Assembly: GCF_027270315.1 (NCBI RefSeq)
Contig: NZ_CP114413.1
Location: 1,860,001-1,924,000, forward strand
Length of the DNA: 64,000 nt
Direction: 5' to 3'
Origin: Streptomyces cinnabarinus
GTDB lineage: Bacteria > Actinomycetota > Actinomycetes > Streptomycetales > Streptomycetaceae
The notes beneath the pieces were generated by a model. The model was not told the DNA's origin, ran no database searches, and saw only the letters and a list, made by a program, of their open reading frames with translations. Positions 8,924 through 17,049 of this stretch are shown one piece after another (positions within the stretch are counted from its first letter, which is position 1; each line of letters opens with the position of its first letter). The position numbers and the translations under genes were made by a program.

Positions 8924-10278
8924 ATGCGTTCGAAGGAGCGGCGCAGCTCCCAGTCGGTGACCGCGGCGTCGTAGGCGTCGGTCTCGACGCGCGCCATGTT
9001 CCGGTAGTGGGCGACGACCTCGTCGCCGAAGGCGGCCTTGGCGATCGGGCTGTTCTCCCAGAGTTCGGCGGCCTCGCGCAGGGTGGTCGGGACGTGCGCG
9101 TAGTCGGCGCTGTAGGCGTTGCCGGGGCAGGCCTCGGGCAGTTCGAGCTTCTGCTCGATGCCGTACAGGCCGGCGGCGACCATGCCGGCCACCGCCAGGT
9201 GCGGGTTGACGTCGCCGCCGGGGAGGCGGTTCTCGAAGCGCAGGGAGCGGCCGTGGCCGACCACGCGCAGGGCGCAGGTGCGGTTGTCGTGGCCCCAGGC
9301 GACGGCGGTCGGCGCGAAGGAGCCGGGCTGGAAACGCTTGTAGGAGTTGATGTTGGGGGCGTACAGCAGCGCGAAGTCGCGCAGTGCCGCGAGTTGTCCC
9401 GCGAGGAAGTGCCGCATCACGTCGGACATCCCGTCGGGCCCGGCCATCGCGTTGTTCCCGGCCGCGTCCGCGAGGGAGAGATGGATGTGGCAGGAGTTGC
9501 CCTCGCGCTCGTTGTACTTGGCCATGAAGGTCAGGGACACGCCCTCCTGCGCGGCGATCTCCTTGGCGCCGGTCTTGTACACGGCGTGCTGGTCGCAGGT
9601 GACGAGGGCCTCGTCGTAGCGGAAGGCGATCTCGTGCTGCCCGGGGTTGCACTCGCCCTTGGCGGACTCCACGGTGAGCCCGGCGCCCGCCATCTCGTTG
9701 CGGATGCGGCGCAGCAGGGGCTCGATGCGGCCGGTGCCGAGGACCGAGTAGTCGATGTTGTACTGGTTGGCGGGGGTGAGCCCGCGGTAGTTCGCGTCCC
9801 ACGCCTGTTCGTAGGTGTCCTTGAAGACGATGAACTCCAGCTCGGTGCCGACGTTCGCGGTGTATCCGTGCTCGGCGAGGCGCTCCAGCTGGCGGCGCAG
9901 GATCTGGCGGGGCGCGGCCACCACGGGCGAGCCGTCGTTCCAGGCGAGGTCGGCGATCAGCATGGCCGTACCGGCGTTCCACGGGACGCGGCGCAGGGTG
10001 GACAGGTCCGGGTGCATGGCGAAGTCACCGTAGCCGCGGTCCCAGGAGGACATGGCGTAGCCGTCCACGGTGTTCATCTCGGTGTCGACGGCGAGGAGGT
10101 AGTTGCAGCCCTCGGTGCCGTGGTGCAGTACCTCGTCGAGGAAGAACCGGGCGGCGAACCGCTTGCCCTGGAGCCGCCCTTGCATGTCCGGGAAGGCCAG
10201 GACGACAGTGTCGATCTCACCGCCGGCGACGAGGGCGTGCAGCTCCTCTACGCCGAGCGGCGGTGTGCGGTCTGCCAC
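8920..10278 (-). CDS. glnA4: glutamine synthetase-like gamma-glutamyl ligase, GlnA4 type
   Basis: 452 aa. Glutamine synthetase fold: a beta-grasp N-terminus with FPDMQGRLQGKRF, metal ligand motif NVGTELEFIVF, EREGNSCHIHLSL (the ATP/metal HxH block, with NSC in place of the usual GSG/NGM), RFQPGSFAPTAVAWGHDNRT, and LRFENRLPGGDVNPHLAVAG. The substrate-pocket changes and neighbours (permease, dehydrogenases, gamma-glutamyl hydrolase) fit the S. coelicolor GlnA4 group, reported to glutamylate ethanolamine. No NLYDLP-type adenylylation site is evident. First gene of a coupled three-gene operon, divergent from the FadR-type regulator. An AAGGAGG Shine-Dalgarno sits upstream of the start at 10278. 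Assignment to GlnA4 rather than another glutamine synthetase-like paralogue rests on gene context. Confidence 0.85.
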   Translation of the reverse strand: MADRTPPLGVEELHALVAGGEIDTVVLAFPDMQGRLQGKRFAARFFLDEVLHHGTEGCNYLLAVDTEMNTVDGYAMSSWDRGYGDFAMHPDLSTLRRVPWNAGTAMLIADLAWNDGSPVVAAPRQILRRQLERLAEHGYTANVGTELEFIVFKDTYEQAWDANYRGLTPANQYNIDYSVLGTGRIEPLLRRIRNEMAGAGLTVESAKGECNPGQHEIAFRYDEALVTCDQHAVYKTGAKEIAAQEGVSLTFMAKYNEREGNSCHIHLSLADAAGNNAMAGPDGMSDVMRHFLAGQLAALRDFALLYAPNINSYKRFQPGSFAPTAVAWGHDNRTCALRVVGHGRSLRFENRLPGGDVNPHLAVAGMVAAGLYGIEQKLELPEACPGNAYSADYAHVPTTLREAAELWENSPIAKAAFGDEVVAHYRNMARVETDAYDAAVTDWELRRSFERM

Positions 10279-10320
10279 GGGAAAGCCTCCTTAAGGCTTC
10301 TTCGGTCAGCCGGGAGCCAT

Positions 10321-10343
10321 AAGGTATTGCGCAGGACCATTGA
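10321..10343. promoter_or_regulatory. candidate operator, copy 1 (AAGGTAT-N9-CCATTGA)
   Basis: This 23-bp motif lies in the 86-bp divergent region between the glnA4-like gene and the regulator gene. The same two 7-bp blocks at the same 9-bp spacing recur at 11187-11209 in front of the permease gene. Sharing between exactly the two promoters of one pathway makes it the likely binding site of the FadR-type regulator. Confidence 0.5.
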
Positions 10344-10364
10344 TTGGGAAGGGGGTCCGGGCAA

Positions 10365-11111
10365 ATGTCGCGGGCGGACACGGGGCACGGGGTGCCGGGT
10401 GCCGACGACCGGCTGACATCGGTGCTGCGGCCGGTGCGGGCCGGCAACGGCTTCGAGGAGGCCCTGGAGCAGATCCTCCAGGTCGTCCGGCTCGGCCTGG
10501 TGGCGGGCGGCGAACGGCTGCCCGCGGAGCGGGAGCTGGCCGACCGCCTGGGGATCAGCCGGGTGACGCTGCGCGAGGTGCTGAAGGTGCTCCAGGACCA
10601 GGGCCTGGTGGAGGCGCGGCGCGGCCGTTACGGCGGAACGTTCGTCCTGCCGCGCCCGGTCACCCCCGGCCAGGAGGAGCTGCGCCGCCGCCTGAAGAAC
10701 GTCGACGTCGAGGACACCCTCCGCTTCCGCGAGGTGCTGGAGGTGGGCGCGGCCGGACTGTGCGCGGCGCACGGCCTCGACGAGGAGCGGACCGCGCGGC
10801 TGCGCGAGGCCCTGGCGCGCACGCACGACGCCCCGCTCGACGAGTACCGCCGCCTGGACACCCTGCTGCACCTGACCCTCGCCGAGCTGTCCGGCTCCCC
10901 CACGCTCGCCGCCCAGTACGCGGCGGTGCGCGCGAGCGTGAACGACCTGCTCGACTGCATCCCGCTGCTGGTGCGCAACCTGGAGCACTCCCAGCGCCAG
11001 CACACGGCGTTGGTGGAGGCCGTGATCGAGGGCGACGCGGAGGGCGCGCGGGAGATCATGCGCGAGCACTGCGGGGGTACGGCGGCACTGCTGCGCGGCT
11101 TCCTCGGCTGA
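10365..11111 (+). CDS. FadR-subfamily GntR transcriptional regulator of the amine-utilisation cluster
   Basis: 248 aa from the ATG at 10365, preceded by a GGGAAGGGGG purine run; a TTG at 10344 in the same frame is less likely. N-terminal winged helix: LPAERELADRLGISRVTLREVL followed by the wing RRGRYGGTFV (about residues 40-85). The C-terminal two-thirds is an all-helical FCD ligand domain, with RFREVLEVGAAGLCA, YRRLDTLLHLTLAELSG, and His/Asp/Arg positions typical of metal- or acid-binding FadR relatives (RQHTALVEAVIEGD, MREHC). Placed between the ligase operon and the permease gene, it most likely controls both in response to a pathway metabolite. It probably binds the two 23-bp sites noted separately. 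Confidence 0.85.
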   Translation: MSRADTGHGVPGADDRLTSVLRPVRAGNGFEEALEQILQVVRLGLVAGGERLPAERELADRLGISRVTLREVLKVLQDQGLVEARRGRYGGTFVLPRPVTPGQEELRRRLKNVDVEDTLRFREVLEVGAAGLCAAHGLDEERTARLREALARTHDAPLDEYRRLDTLLHLTLAELSGSPTLAAQYAAVRASVNDLLDCIPLLVRNLEHSQRQHTALVEAVIEGDAEGAREIMREHCGGTAALLRGFLG

Positions 11112-11186
11112 GCGGCGCGACCGCTCTCCGGATGGATTTACCCGCGATTAACGCACGGGTCTTGCCATCGAGCCGTCAACCCGACA

Positions 11187-11209
11187 AAGGTATGGATCCA
11201 TTCCATTGA
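11187..11209. promoter_or_regulatory. candidate operator, copy 2 (AAGGTAT-N9-CCATTGA)
   Basis: Second copy of the 23-bp motif, 67 bp upstream of the permease ATG. It overlaps a 10-bp palindrome ATGGATCCAT at 11192-11201. See copy 1 at 10321. Confidence 0.5.
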
Positions 11210-11276
11210 GCCGGAGCCCGGTCGACTCCACCGTGCCCGGAAATGCCCGGTGTCCGCCACCCGTGGGGAGTAGGCC

Positions 11277-12725
<1,449 letters not shown>

Positions 12726-12760
12726 GCGTCGAGTCATGAGCTACGAGTGAGGGAGCCGCT

Positions 12761-13471
12761 GTGGCCAGGCCGCTGATCGGGGTCAGCACCTATCTGGAGA
12801 AGGGTGCGCGCTGGGGCGTGTGGGAGCTGGACGCGGCGCTGCTGCCGGCCGGTTATCCGCGGCTGGTGCAGCGGGCGGGCGGCCTGGCCGCGATGCTGCC
12901 GCCGGACGACCCGGAGCACGCGGCGGCGGCCGTCGCCCGGCTGGACGGGCTGGTCGTCGCGGGCGGGCCCGATGTGGAGCCGGTGCGCTACGGCGCCGAG
13001 CGGGAGCTGCGGACGGGGCCTCCGGCGCGGGAGCGGGACGCGTGGGAACTGGCGCTGATCGAGGCGGCGCTGGCGGTGCGCCTGCCGCTGCTGGGGATCT
13101 GCCGGGGCATGCAGCTGCTGAACGTCGCGCTCGGCGGCACCCTGGTCCAGCATCTGGAGGGCCATGCCGAGGTGGTCGGCGTCTTCGGCCGCCACCCGGT
13201 CAAGCCGGTGCCGGGCACGCGCTACGCCGGACTCGTGCCGGAGGAGACGGCGGTACCGACGTACCACCACCAGTCGGTGGACCGCCTCGGCACGGGCCTC
13301 GTGCCGTCCGCGCACGCCACGGACGGCACGGTGGAGGCACTGGAACTGCCGTCCACGGCGGGCTGGGTGCTGGGGGTGCAGTGGCATCCGGAGATGGGCG
13401 AGGACGTGAGGGTGATGTCAGCACTGGTGGAGGCGGGTCGGAGAAGGCGGCCGGAGCCGCCGGCCCCCTGA
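12761..13471 (+). CDS. class I glutamine amidotransferase-like gamma-glutamyl hydrolase (PuuD type)
   Basis: 236 aa from a GTG with GAGGGAG upstream. Peptidase C26-type family: GLVVAGGPDVEPVRYG near residue 65, nucleophile Cys in LLGICRGMQLLNVALGG (about residue 114), YHHQSVDRLG, and the catalytic His-Pro-Glu in LGVQWHPEMGED. PuuD enzymes hydrolyse gamma-glutamyl-GABA. Here the neighbours suggest hydrolysis of the gamma-glutamylated end product of ethanolamine breakdown, releasing glutamate. Second gene after the permease. The C-terminus ends in an Arg/Pro-rich tail 11 bp before the stop of the convergent LysR gene, leaving essentially no terminator space between them. Confidence 0.87.
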   Translation: MARPLIGVSTYLEKGARWGVWELDAALLPAGYPRLVQRAGGLAAMLPPDDPEHAAAAVARLDGLVVAGGPDVEPVRYGAERELRTGPPARERDAWELALIEAALAVRLPLLGICRGMQLLNVALGGTLVQHLEGHAEVVGVFGRHPVKPVPGTRYAGLVPEETAVPTYHHQSVDRLGTGLVPSAHATDGTVEALELPSTAGWVLGVQWHPEMGEDVRVMSALVEAGRRRRPEPPAP

Positions 13472-13482
13472 GGGCGCGGCAC

Positions 13483-14391
13483 TCAGGAACGCGTCAGTTG
13501 CAGCAGATCCCGAGCCGGCCCCACCGGCCGATGCCCCGTCGGCCACACCGCCCGCAGGTCGCGGGCGAGGGAGACGTCCGCGACCGGGATGCTCACCAGC
13601 CGCCGCAGCGACAGCTCCTCACGCACCGCGAGCTCGCTCAGGACCGCCGGCCCCGCCCCGCTCACCGCCGCCGCCTTCACCGCCGTGGTGGAGGACAGCT
13701 CGATCAACGGCCGGGCCAGACCACCCAGCGCCGTGTCCAGGACCTGCCGCGTGCCGGAGCCCTTCTCCCGGAGGATCAGCGGCGTCACCGCCAGCTCCTC
13801 GGCCGTCAGCGGCCGCCGCCTGCGCGACCAGGCGTGGCCCGGCGCCGTCACCACGATCAGCCGGTCACGGGCGATCACCACCGAGTCCAGCCCGGTGGGG
13901 ACGGTGAGCCCCTCCACGAACCCCAGATCCGCCTCGTCCGCGAGCAGCCGCTCGGCCACCGCCGTCGAGTTGCCCGCGAGCAGCGACACCGCCGTGTCCG
14001 GGCGCCCCGCGCGCAGCGCCAGCAGCCACCCGGGCAGCAGGTACTCGGCGATCGTCATGCTCGCCGCCACCCGCAGCCGCGAGTCCCGCCGGTCCCGCAG
14101 CGCCTGCGCGCCCACGTCGAAGGCCTCCGCCGCCTCCACGATCCGCCGGGCCCAGTCGGTCACCAGCGCACCGGCGTCCGTCAGCCGTGAGCCTCGCGGC
14201 GACCGGTCCACCAGCGCCACCCCGAGCTGCCGTTCCATCGACCGGATCCGGCTGCTGGCCGCGGGCTGGGTGATGCCCAGCTCACGCGCCGCCCCGCCGA
14301 GACTGCCGAGCCGGGCCACGGCCAGCAGCAGTTCCAGCGCCCCGAGGTCGGGCACCCGGTGGGCCAGGGATGTCGTCACCGCACTGCTCAT
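13483..14391 (-). CDS. LysR-family transcriptional regulator
   Basis: 302 aa. N-terminal winged helix-turn-helix: LELLLAVARLGSLGGAARELGITQPAASSRIRSMERQLGVALVDRS, read here as blocks LLLAVARLGSLGGAARELG and TQPAASSRIRSMERQLG (residues about 18-62). The C-terminal periplasmic-binding-fold effector domain includes ASMTIAEYLLPGWLL, EADLGFVEG and ILREKGSGTRQVLDTAL, most like the CysB/CysL-type cluster that senses small anions or metabolites. It is divergent from the TDT transporter gene at 14462 with only about 70 bp between starts, the usual arrangement for a LysR regulator and its target. Hence it probably controls that transporter and its own expression. Confidence 0.88.
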   Translation of the reverse strand: MSSAVTTSLAHRVPDLGALELLLAVARLGSLGGAARELGITQPAASSRIRSMERQLGVALVDRSPRGSRLTDAGALVTDWARRIVEAAEAFDVGAQALRDRRDSRLRVAASMTIAEYLLPGWLLALRAGRPDTAVSLLAGNSTAVAERLLADEADLGFVEGLTVPTGLDSVVIARDRLIVVTAPGHAWSRRRRPLTAEELAVTPLILREKGSGTRQVLDTALGGLARPLIELSSTTAVKAAAVSGAGPAVLSELAVREELSLRRLVSIPVADVSLARDLRAVWPTGHRPVGPARDLLQLTRS

Positions 14392-14461
14392 AAGCCCAGC
14401 TTATGTCCTCATAGAGGCGTACTCCCTGGTGGTGGCCCTCCTCGGGCGCGACCGTGGACGC

Positions 14462-15607
14462 ATGGTCACCGCCGCCCAGCCCCATCGCCGTGCCCCGGCG
14501 GTCCGCCACCTCGGACCGAACTGGTACGCCTGCGTCATGGGAACCGCCATCGTCGCCACCGCCGGCGCCGCGCTCCCGGTCCCGATCCCCCGCAGTGTGC
14601 TCACCGCCGTCTGGGCCCTGTCCCTGGCCCTGCTCGGCACGCTCCTGGCCGCCCGCGCCCTGCACTGGACCCACCACCGCGACCAGGCCCGCGCCCACCT
14701 CCTGGACCCCGCGACGGCACCCTTCTACGGCTGCCTCTCCATGGCCCTGCTCGCGGTCGGCGGCGGCGCCCTGACCGTCGGCCGGGACTGGATCGGCACC
14801 GGGGCGGCGGTGGCCCTCGACATCGTGCTGTTCGGCGCCGGTACGGCCGTGGGACTCGCGGCCGCCGTCGCCGTCCCGTACCTGATGGCCGTACGCCACC
14901 GGGTGCAGCCCGGTCAGGCCACGCCCGTGTGGCTGCTGCCGCTCGTCGCGCCCATGGTGTCCGCGGCCCTCGGTCCGCTGCTGGTGCCGTATCTGCCCGC
15001 CGGGCAGGCGCGGGAGACACTGCTGCTCGGCTGCTTCGCGTTGTTCGGGCTGAGCCTGATCGCCACCCTGCTGATGCTGCCGCTGGTCTTCGCCCGGCTG
15101 GTCACCGTGGGGCCGCTGCCGCTCGCGCTGACCCCGACCCTGTTCCTGGTGCTGGGTCCGCTCGGCCAGTCGACCACCGCCGTCGGCAAGTTCGCGGAGT
15201 ACGCGCCCGGCGTCGTACCGGACCCGTACAGCCAGGGCTTCGATGTGCTGGCCGTGCTCTACGGCGTGCCGGTGATGGGTTTCGCGGTGCTGTGGCTGGG
15301 GTTCGCCGCCGCCCATGTGGTGCGCGCCCGGCGCCGGGGCATGCGCTTCGCGATGACCTGGTGGGCGTTCACCTTCCCGGTCGGCACCTGTGTCACCGGC
15401 GCCGAGGCCCTGGCCCGGCACACCGGGCTCGTCGTGTACGACGGGCTCGCGGTCGGCCTGTACGCGCTGCTCGTGGCCGCCTGGCTGGTCGCCGCCGCGC
15501 GGACCGCGCGCGGGCTGCTCAGCGGAGCGCTGCTCGCAGGGCCGCGCCCAGCACTTCCGGCGCCTTGGCCAGTGACGGTCCGTACCACGTCAGGTGCCGT
15601 CCGCTGA
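14462..15607 (+). CDS. TDT-family (TehA/SLAC1-like) transporter
   Basis: 381 aa with roughly ten transmembrane helices. The opening RHLGPNWYACVMGTAIVATA matches the tellurite-resistance/dicarboxylate transporter (TDT) family, as do FYGCLSMALLAVGGGAL, LGPLGQSTTAVGKFAEYAPG and MRFAMTWWAFTFPVGTCVTG. Members move sulfite, malate or other small anions. The LysR neighbour resembles sulfur-responsive regulators, so sulfite export is a reasonable guess only. ATG at 14462 is chosen because it directly precedes the conserved region; no strong Shine-Dalgarno is seen. The last 30 codons (after TARGLLSGALLAG) are unlike the family and read antisense through the end of the next gene, giving an 89-bp convergent overlap. 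Confidence 0.85.
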   Translation: MVTAAQPHRRAPAVRHLGPNWYACVMGTAIVATAGAALPVPIPRSVLTAVWALSLALLGTLLAARALHWTHHRDQARAHLLDPATAPFYGCLSMALLAVGGGALTVGRDWIGTGAAVALDIVLFGAGTAVGLAAAVAVPYLMAVRHRVQPGQATPVWLLPLVAPMVSAALGPLLVPYLPAGQARETLLLGCFALFGLSLIATLLMLPLVFARLVTVGPLPLALTPTLFLVLGPLGQSTTAVGKFAEYAPGVVPDPYSQGFDVLAVLYGVPVMGFAVLWLGFAAAHVVRARRRGMRFAMTWWAFTFPVGTCVTGAEALARHTGLVVYDGLAVGLYALLVAAWLVAAARTARGLLSGALLAGPRPALPAPWPVTVRTTSGAVR

Positions 15608-16238
15608 CGAGCGCGCAGGGCAGTCCGGGGAAGGCCTCCGGACCGTCGTCGGCCGTGAAGCGGTAGGGCTCGTCCGGGAGGACGACCACATCGGGGGCCG
15701 CCGCCTGCAGCTCCTCCAGCGGGACGCGCGGGTAGCGGTCCTCGTGGGCCGCGTAGGCGTGGTCCACACCGAGGCGGGCCAGGACGTCACCGGCGAAGGT
15801 GTCGCGGCCCAGCACCATCCAGGGCCGCCGCCAGATCGGCACCACGGCCGTCGTACGGCGGTCCGGGGCGAGCGGCGCCGACCAGGTCTCCTCCGCCTCG
15901 TCCAGCCAGCGCGGGCGCGTGCGGACGCCGCACGCGGTCAGCACCCGGTCCAGTTCCCGCAGGGCCTGCGGCACCTCGCGGACCTCGGTGACCAGCACCT
16001 CGACGCCCGCCGCCCGCAGGGCCGCGAGGTCGGGGGCGCGGTTCTCCTCCTCGTTGGCGATCACCAGGTCGGGGACGAGTTCGAGGATCCGCTCCACCTT
16101 CGGGTTCTTGGTGCCGCCGATCCGGGTCACGTCGAGACCGGCCGGGTGCGTGCACCAGTCCGTGGCGCCGACGAGGACGCCGGGGACCGAGACGGCCACG
16201 GCCTCCGTCAGGGACGGCACCAGGGAGACGACCCGCAT
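15519..16238 (-). CDS. cytoplasmic helical-backbone metal receptor (BtuF/TroA-fold) protein
   Basis: 239 aa. Begins MRVVSLVPSLTEAVAVSVPG with no signal peptide or lipobox, then DWCTHPAGLDVTRIGGTKNP, VERILELVPDLVIANEEENR, VTEVREVPQALRELDRVLTA, WMVLGRDTFAGDVLARLG and APDVVVLPDEPYRF. This is the two-lobe fold of vitamin B12/siderophore ABC binding proteins, but the absence of an export signal puts it in the cytoplasm. Its start is fused to the stop of the XRE-cupin regulator gene (TGATG), so the pair is translationally coupled. A sensor or metabolite-binding role linked to that regulator is possible. No ABC permease or ATPase is nearby. The 3' end overlaps the TDT gene on the other strand by 89 bp. 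Confidence 0.78.
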   Translation of the reverse strand: MRVVSLVPSLTEAVAVSVPGVLVGATDWCTHPAGLDVTRIGGTKNPKVERILELVPDLVIANEEENRAPDLAALRAAGVEVLVTEVREVPQALRELDRVLTACGVRTRPRWLDEAEETWSAPLAPDRRTTAVVPIWRRPWMVLGRDTFAGDVLARLGVDHAYAAHEDRYPRVPLEELQAAAPDVVVLPDEPYRFTADDGPEAFPGLPCALVSGRHLTWYGPSLAKAPEVLGAALRAALR

Positions 16239-16804
16239 CAGCGCGGCCGGTCCTGGACCGCCTCGATGTGCTCGGCCACCGCCACGACCACCACCCGGGT
16301 GTCCGGCACGGTGGCCCGCCAGCGGTGGCGGACCCCGCCGGTGAGGTAGAGGGTGTCCCCGCGGCCGAGGCGGTAGGCGCGGCCCTCCGCCTCGATCTCG
16401 ACGGCGCCGTCGGCGACGTACATCAGCTGGTCGTTGCGGTACTGGATCTCGCGGCCCGCCTCGTGGTCCCCGGTGAACTCGGAGGCGTGCATCTGGTGGT
16501 GGCCGCGCACCAGGGAGCGCGTCCGGGGCTCGGGCGGCGGCTCGGCGCACTCGGCGCGTACGACGTCGACGCTGCACGCCGGGTCGGCCGCGGCGAGGAG
16601 TTCGACGGCCGTGGTGCGCAGGGCGTCGGCGAGCTTCTCCAGGGAGCTTCTGGAGGGGCGGGCCCGGTCGTTCTCGACCTGGCTGAGGAAGGGCACCGAC
16701 AGGCCGCTGCGCTCGGCCACGACGGCGAGGGTGAGCTCCAGCGCGCGACGGCGCCGCCGCACGGCCGCGCCCACCCGCAGGGGCTGCTCTTTGTGGTCGC
16801 CCAT
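16238..16804 (-). CDS. XRE-family regulator with C-terminal cupin domain
   Basis: 188 aa. N-terminal helix-turn-helix of the Cro/XRE type (VGAAVRRRRRALELTLAVVA, then ERSGLSVPFLSQVENDRARP and SRSSLEKLADAL, residues about 11-62). The C-terminal half has cupin strands, with RNDQLMYVADGAVEIEAEGR and YRLGRGDTLYLTGGVRHRWR about residues 115-165. Such regulators sense small molecules through the cupin pocket and often act on adjacent genes. Coupled to the downstream metal-receptor-fold gene through a TGATG junction. The 245 bp upstream hold its promoter and the terminator of the betaine operon. Confidence 0.87.
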   Translation of the reverse strand: MGDHKEQPLRVGAAVRRRRRALELTLAVVAERSGLSVPFLSQVENDRARPSRSSLEKLADALRTTAVELLAAADPACSVDVVRAECAEPPPEPRTRSLVRGHHQMHASEFTGDHEAGREIQYRNDQLMYVADGAVEIEAEGRAYRLGRGDTLYLTGGVRHRWRATVPDTRVVVVAVAEHIEAVQDRPR

Positions 16805-16988
16805 CGCTCCGGCTCCCTCCTTCGCCCGTCGTCGCGGTGCCGAGCCCTCTGTCCGGGGTGCCGACTCCTCTGAACAGTTCTCTGCACCCTACGCATGTTC
16901 GGCAAACCGTTTCATGCGCCCGGCACATCCCTGACCGGTGTACGGCGTCCGGTCGCCCTGGTTGGCCGGATTTCGCGGGCATACGGAA

Positions 16989-17028
16989 GGCGGGCGTCCG
17001 GCACGGTCAGGTGTGCCGGACGCCCGCC
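16989..17028 (-). terminator. terminator hairpin of the betaine transporter operon
   Basis: Perfect 16-bp stem (16989-17004 with 17013-17028) and an 8-nt loop, 22 bp beyond the stop of the permease-binding protein gene on the minus strand. No long T-run follows, which is common for Streptomyces terminators. Confidence 0.75.
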
Positions 17029-17049
17029 GGAATCGGGGCTCGCGCGGAC

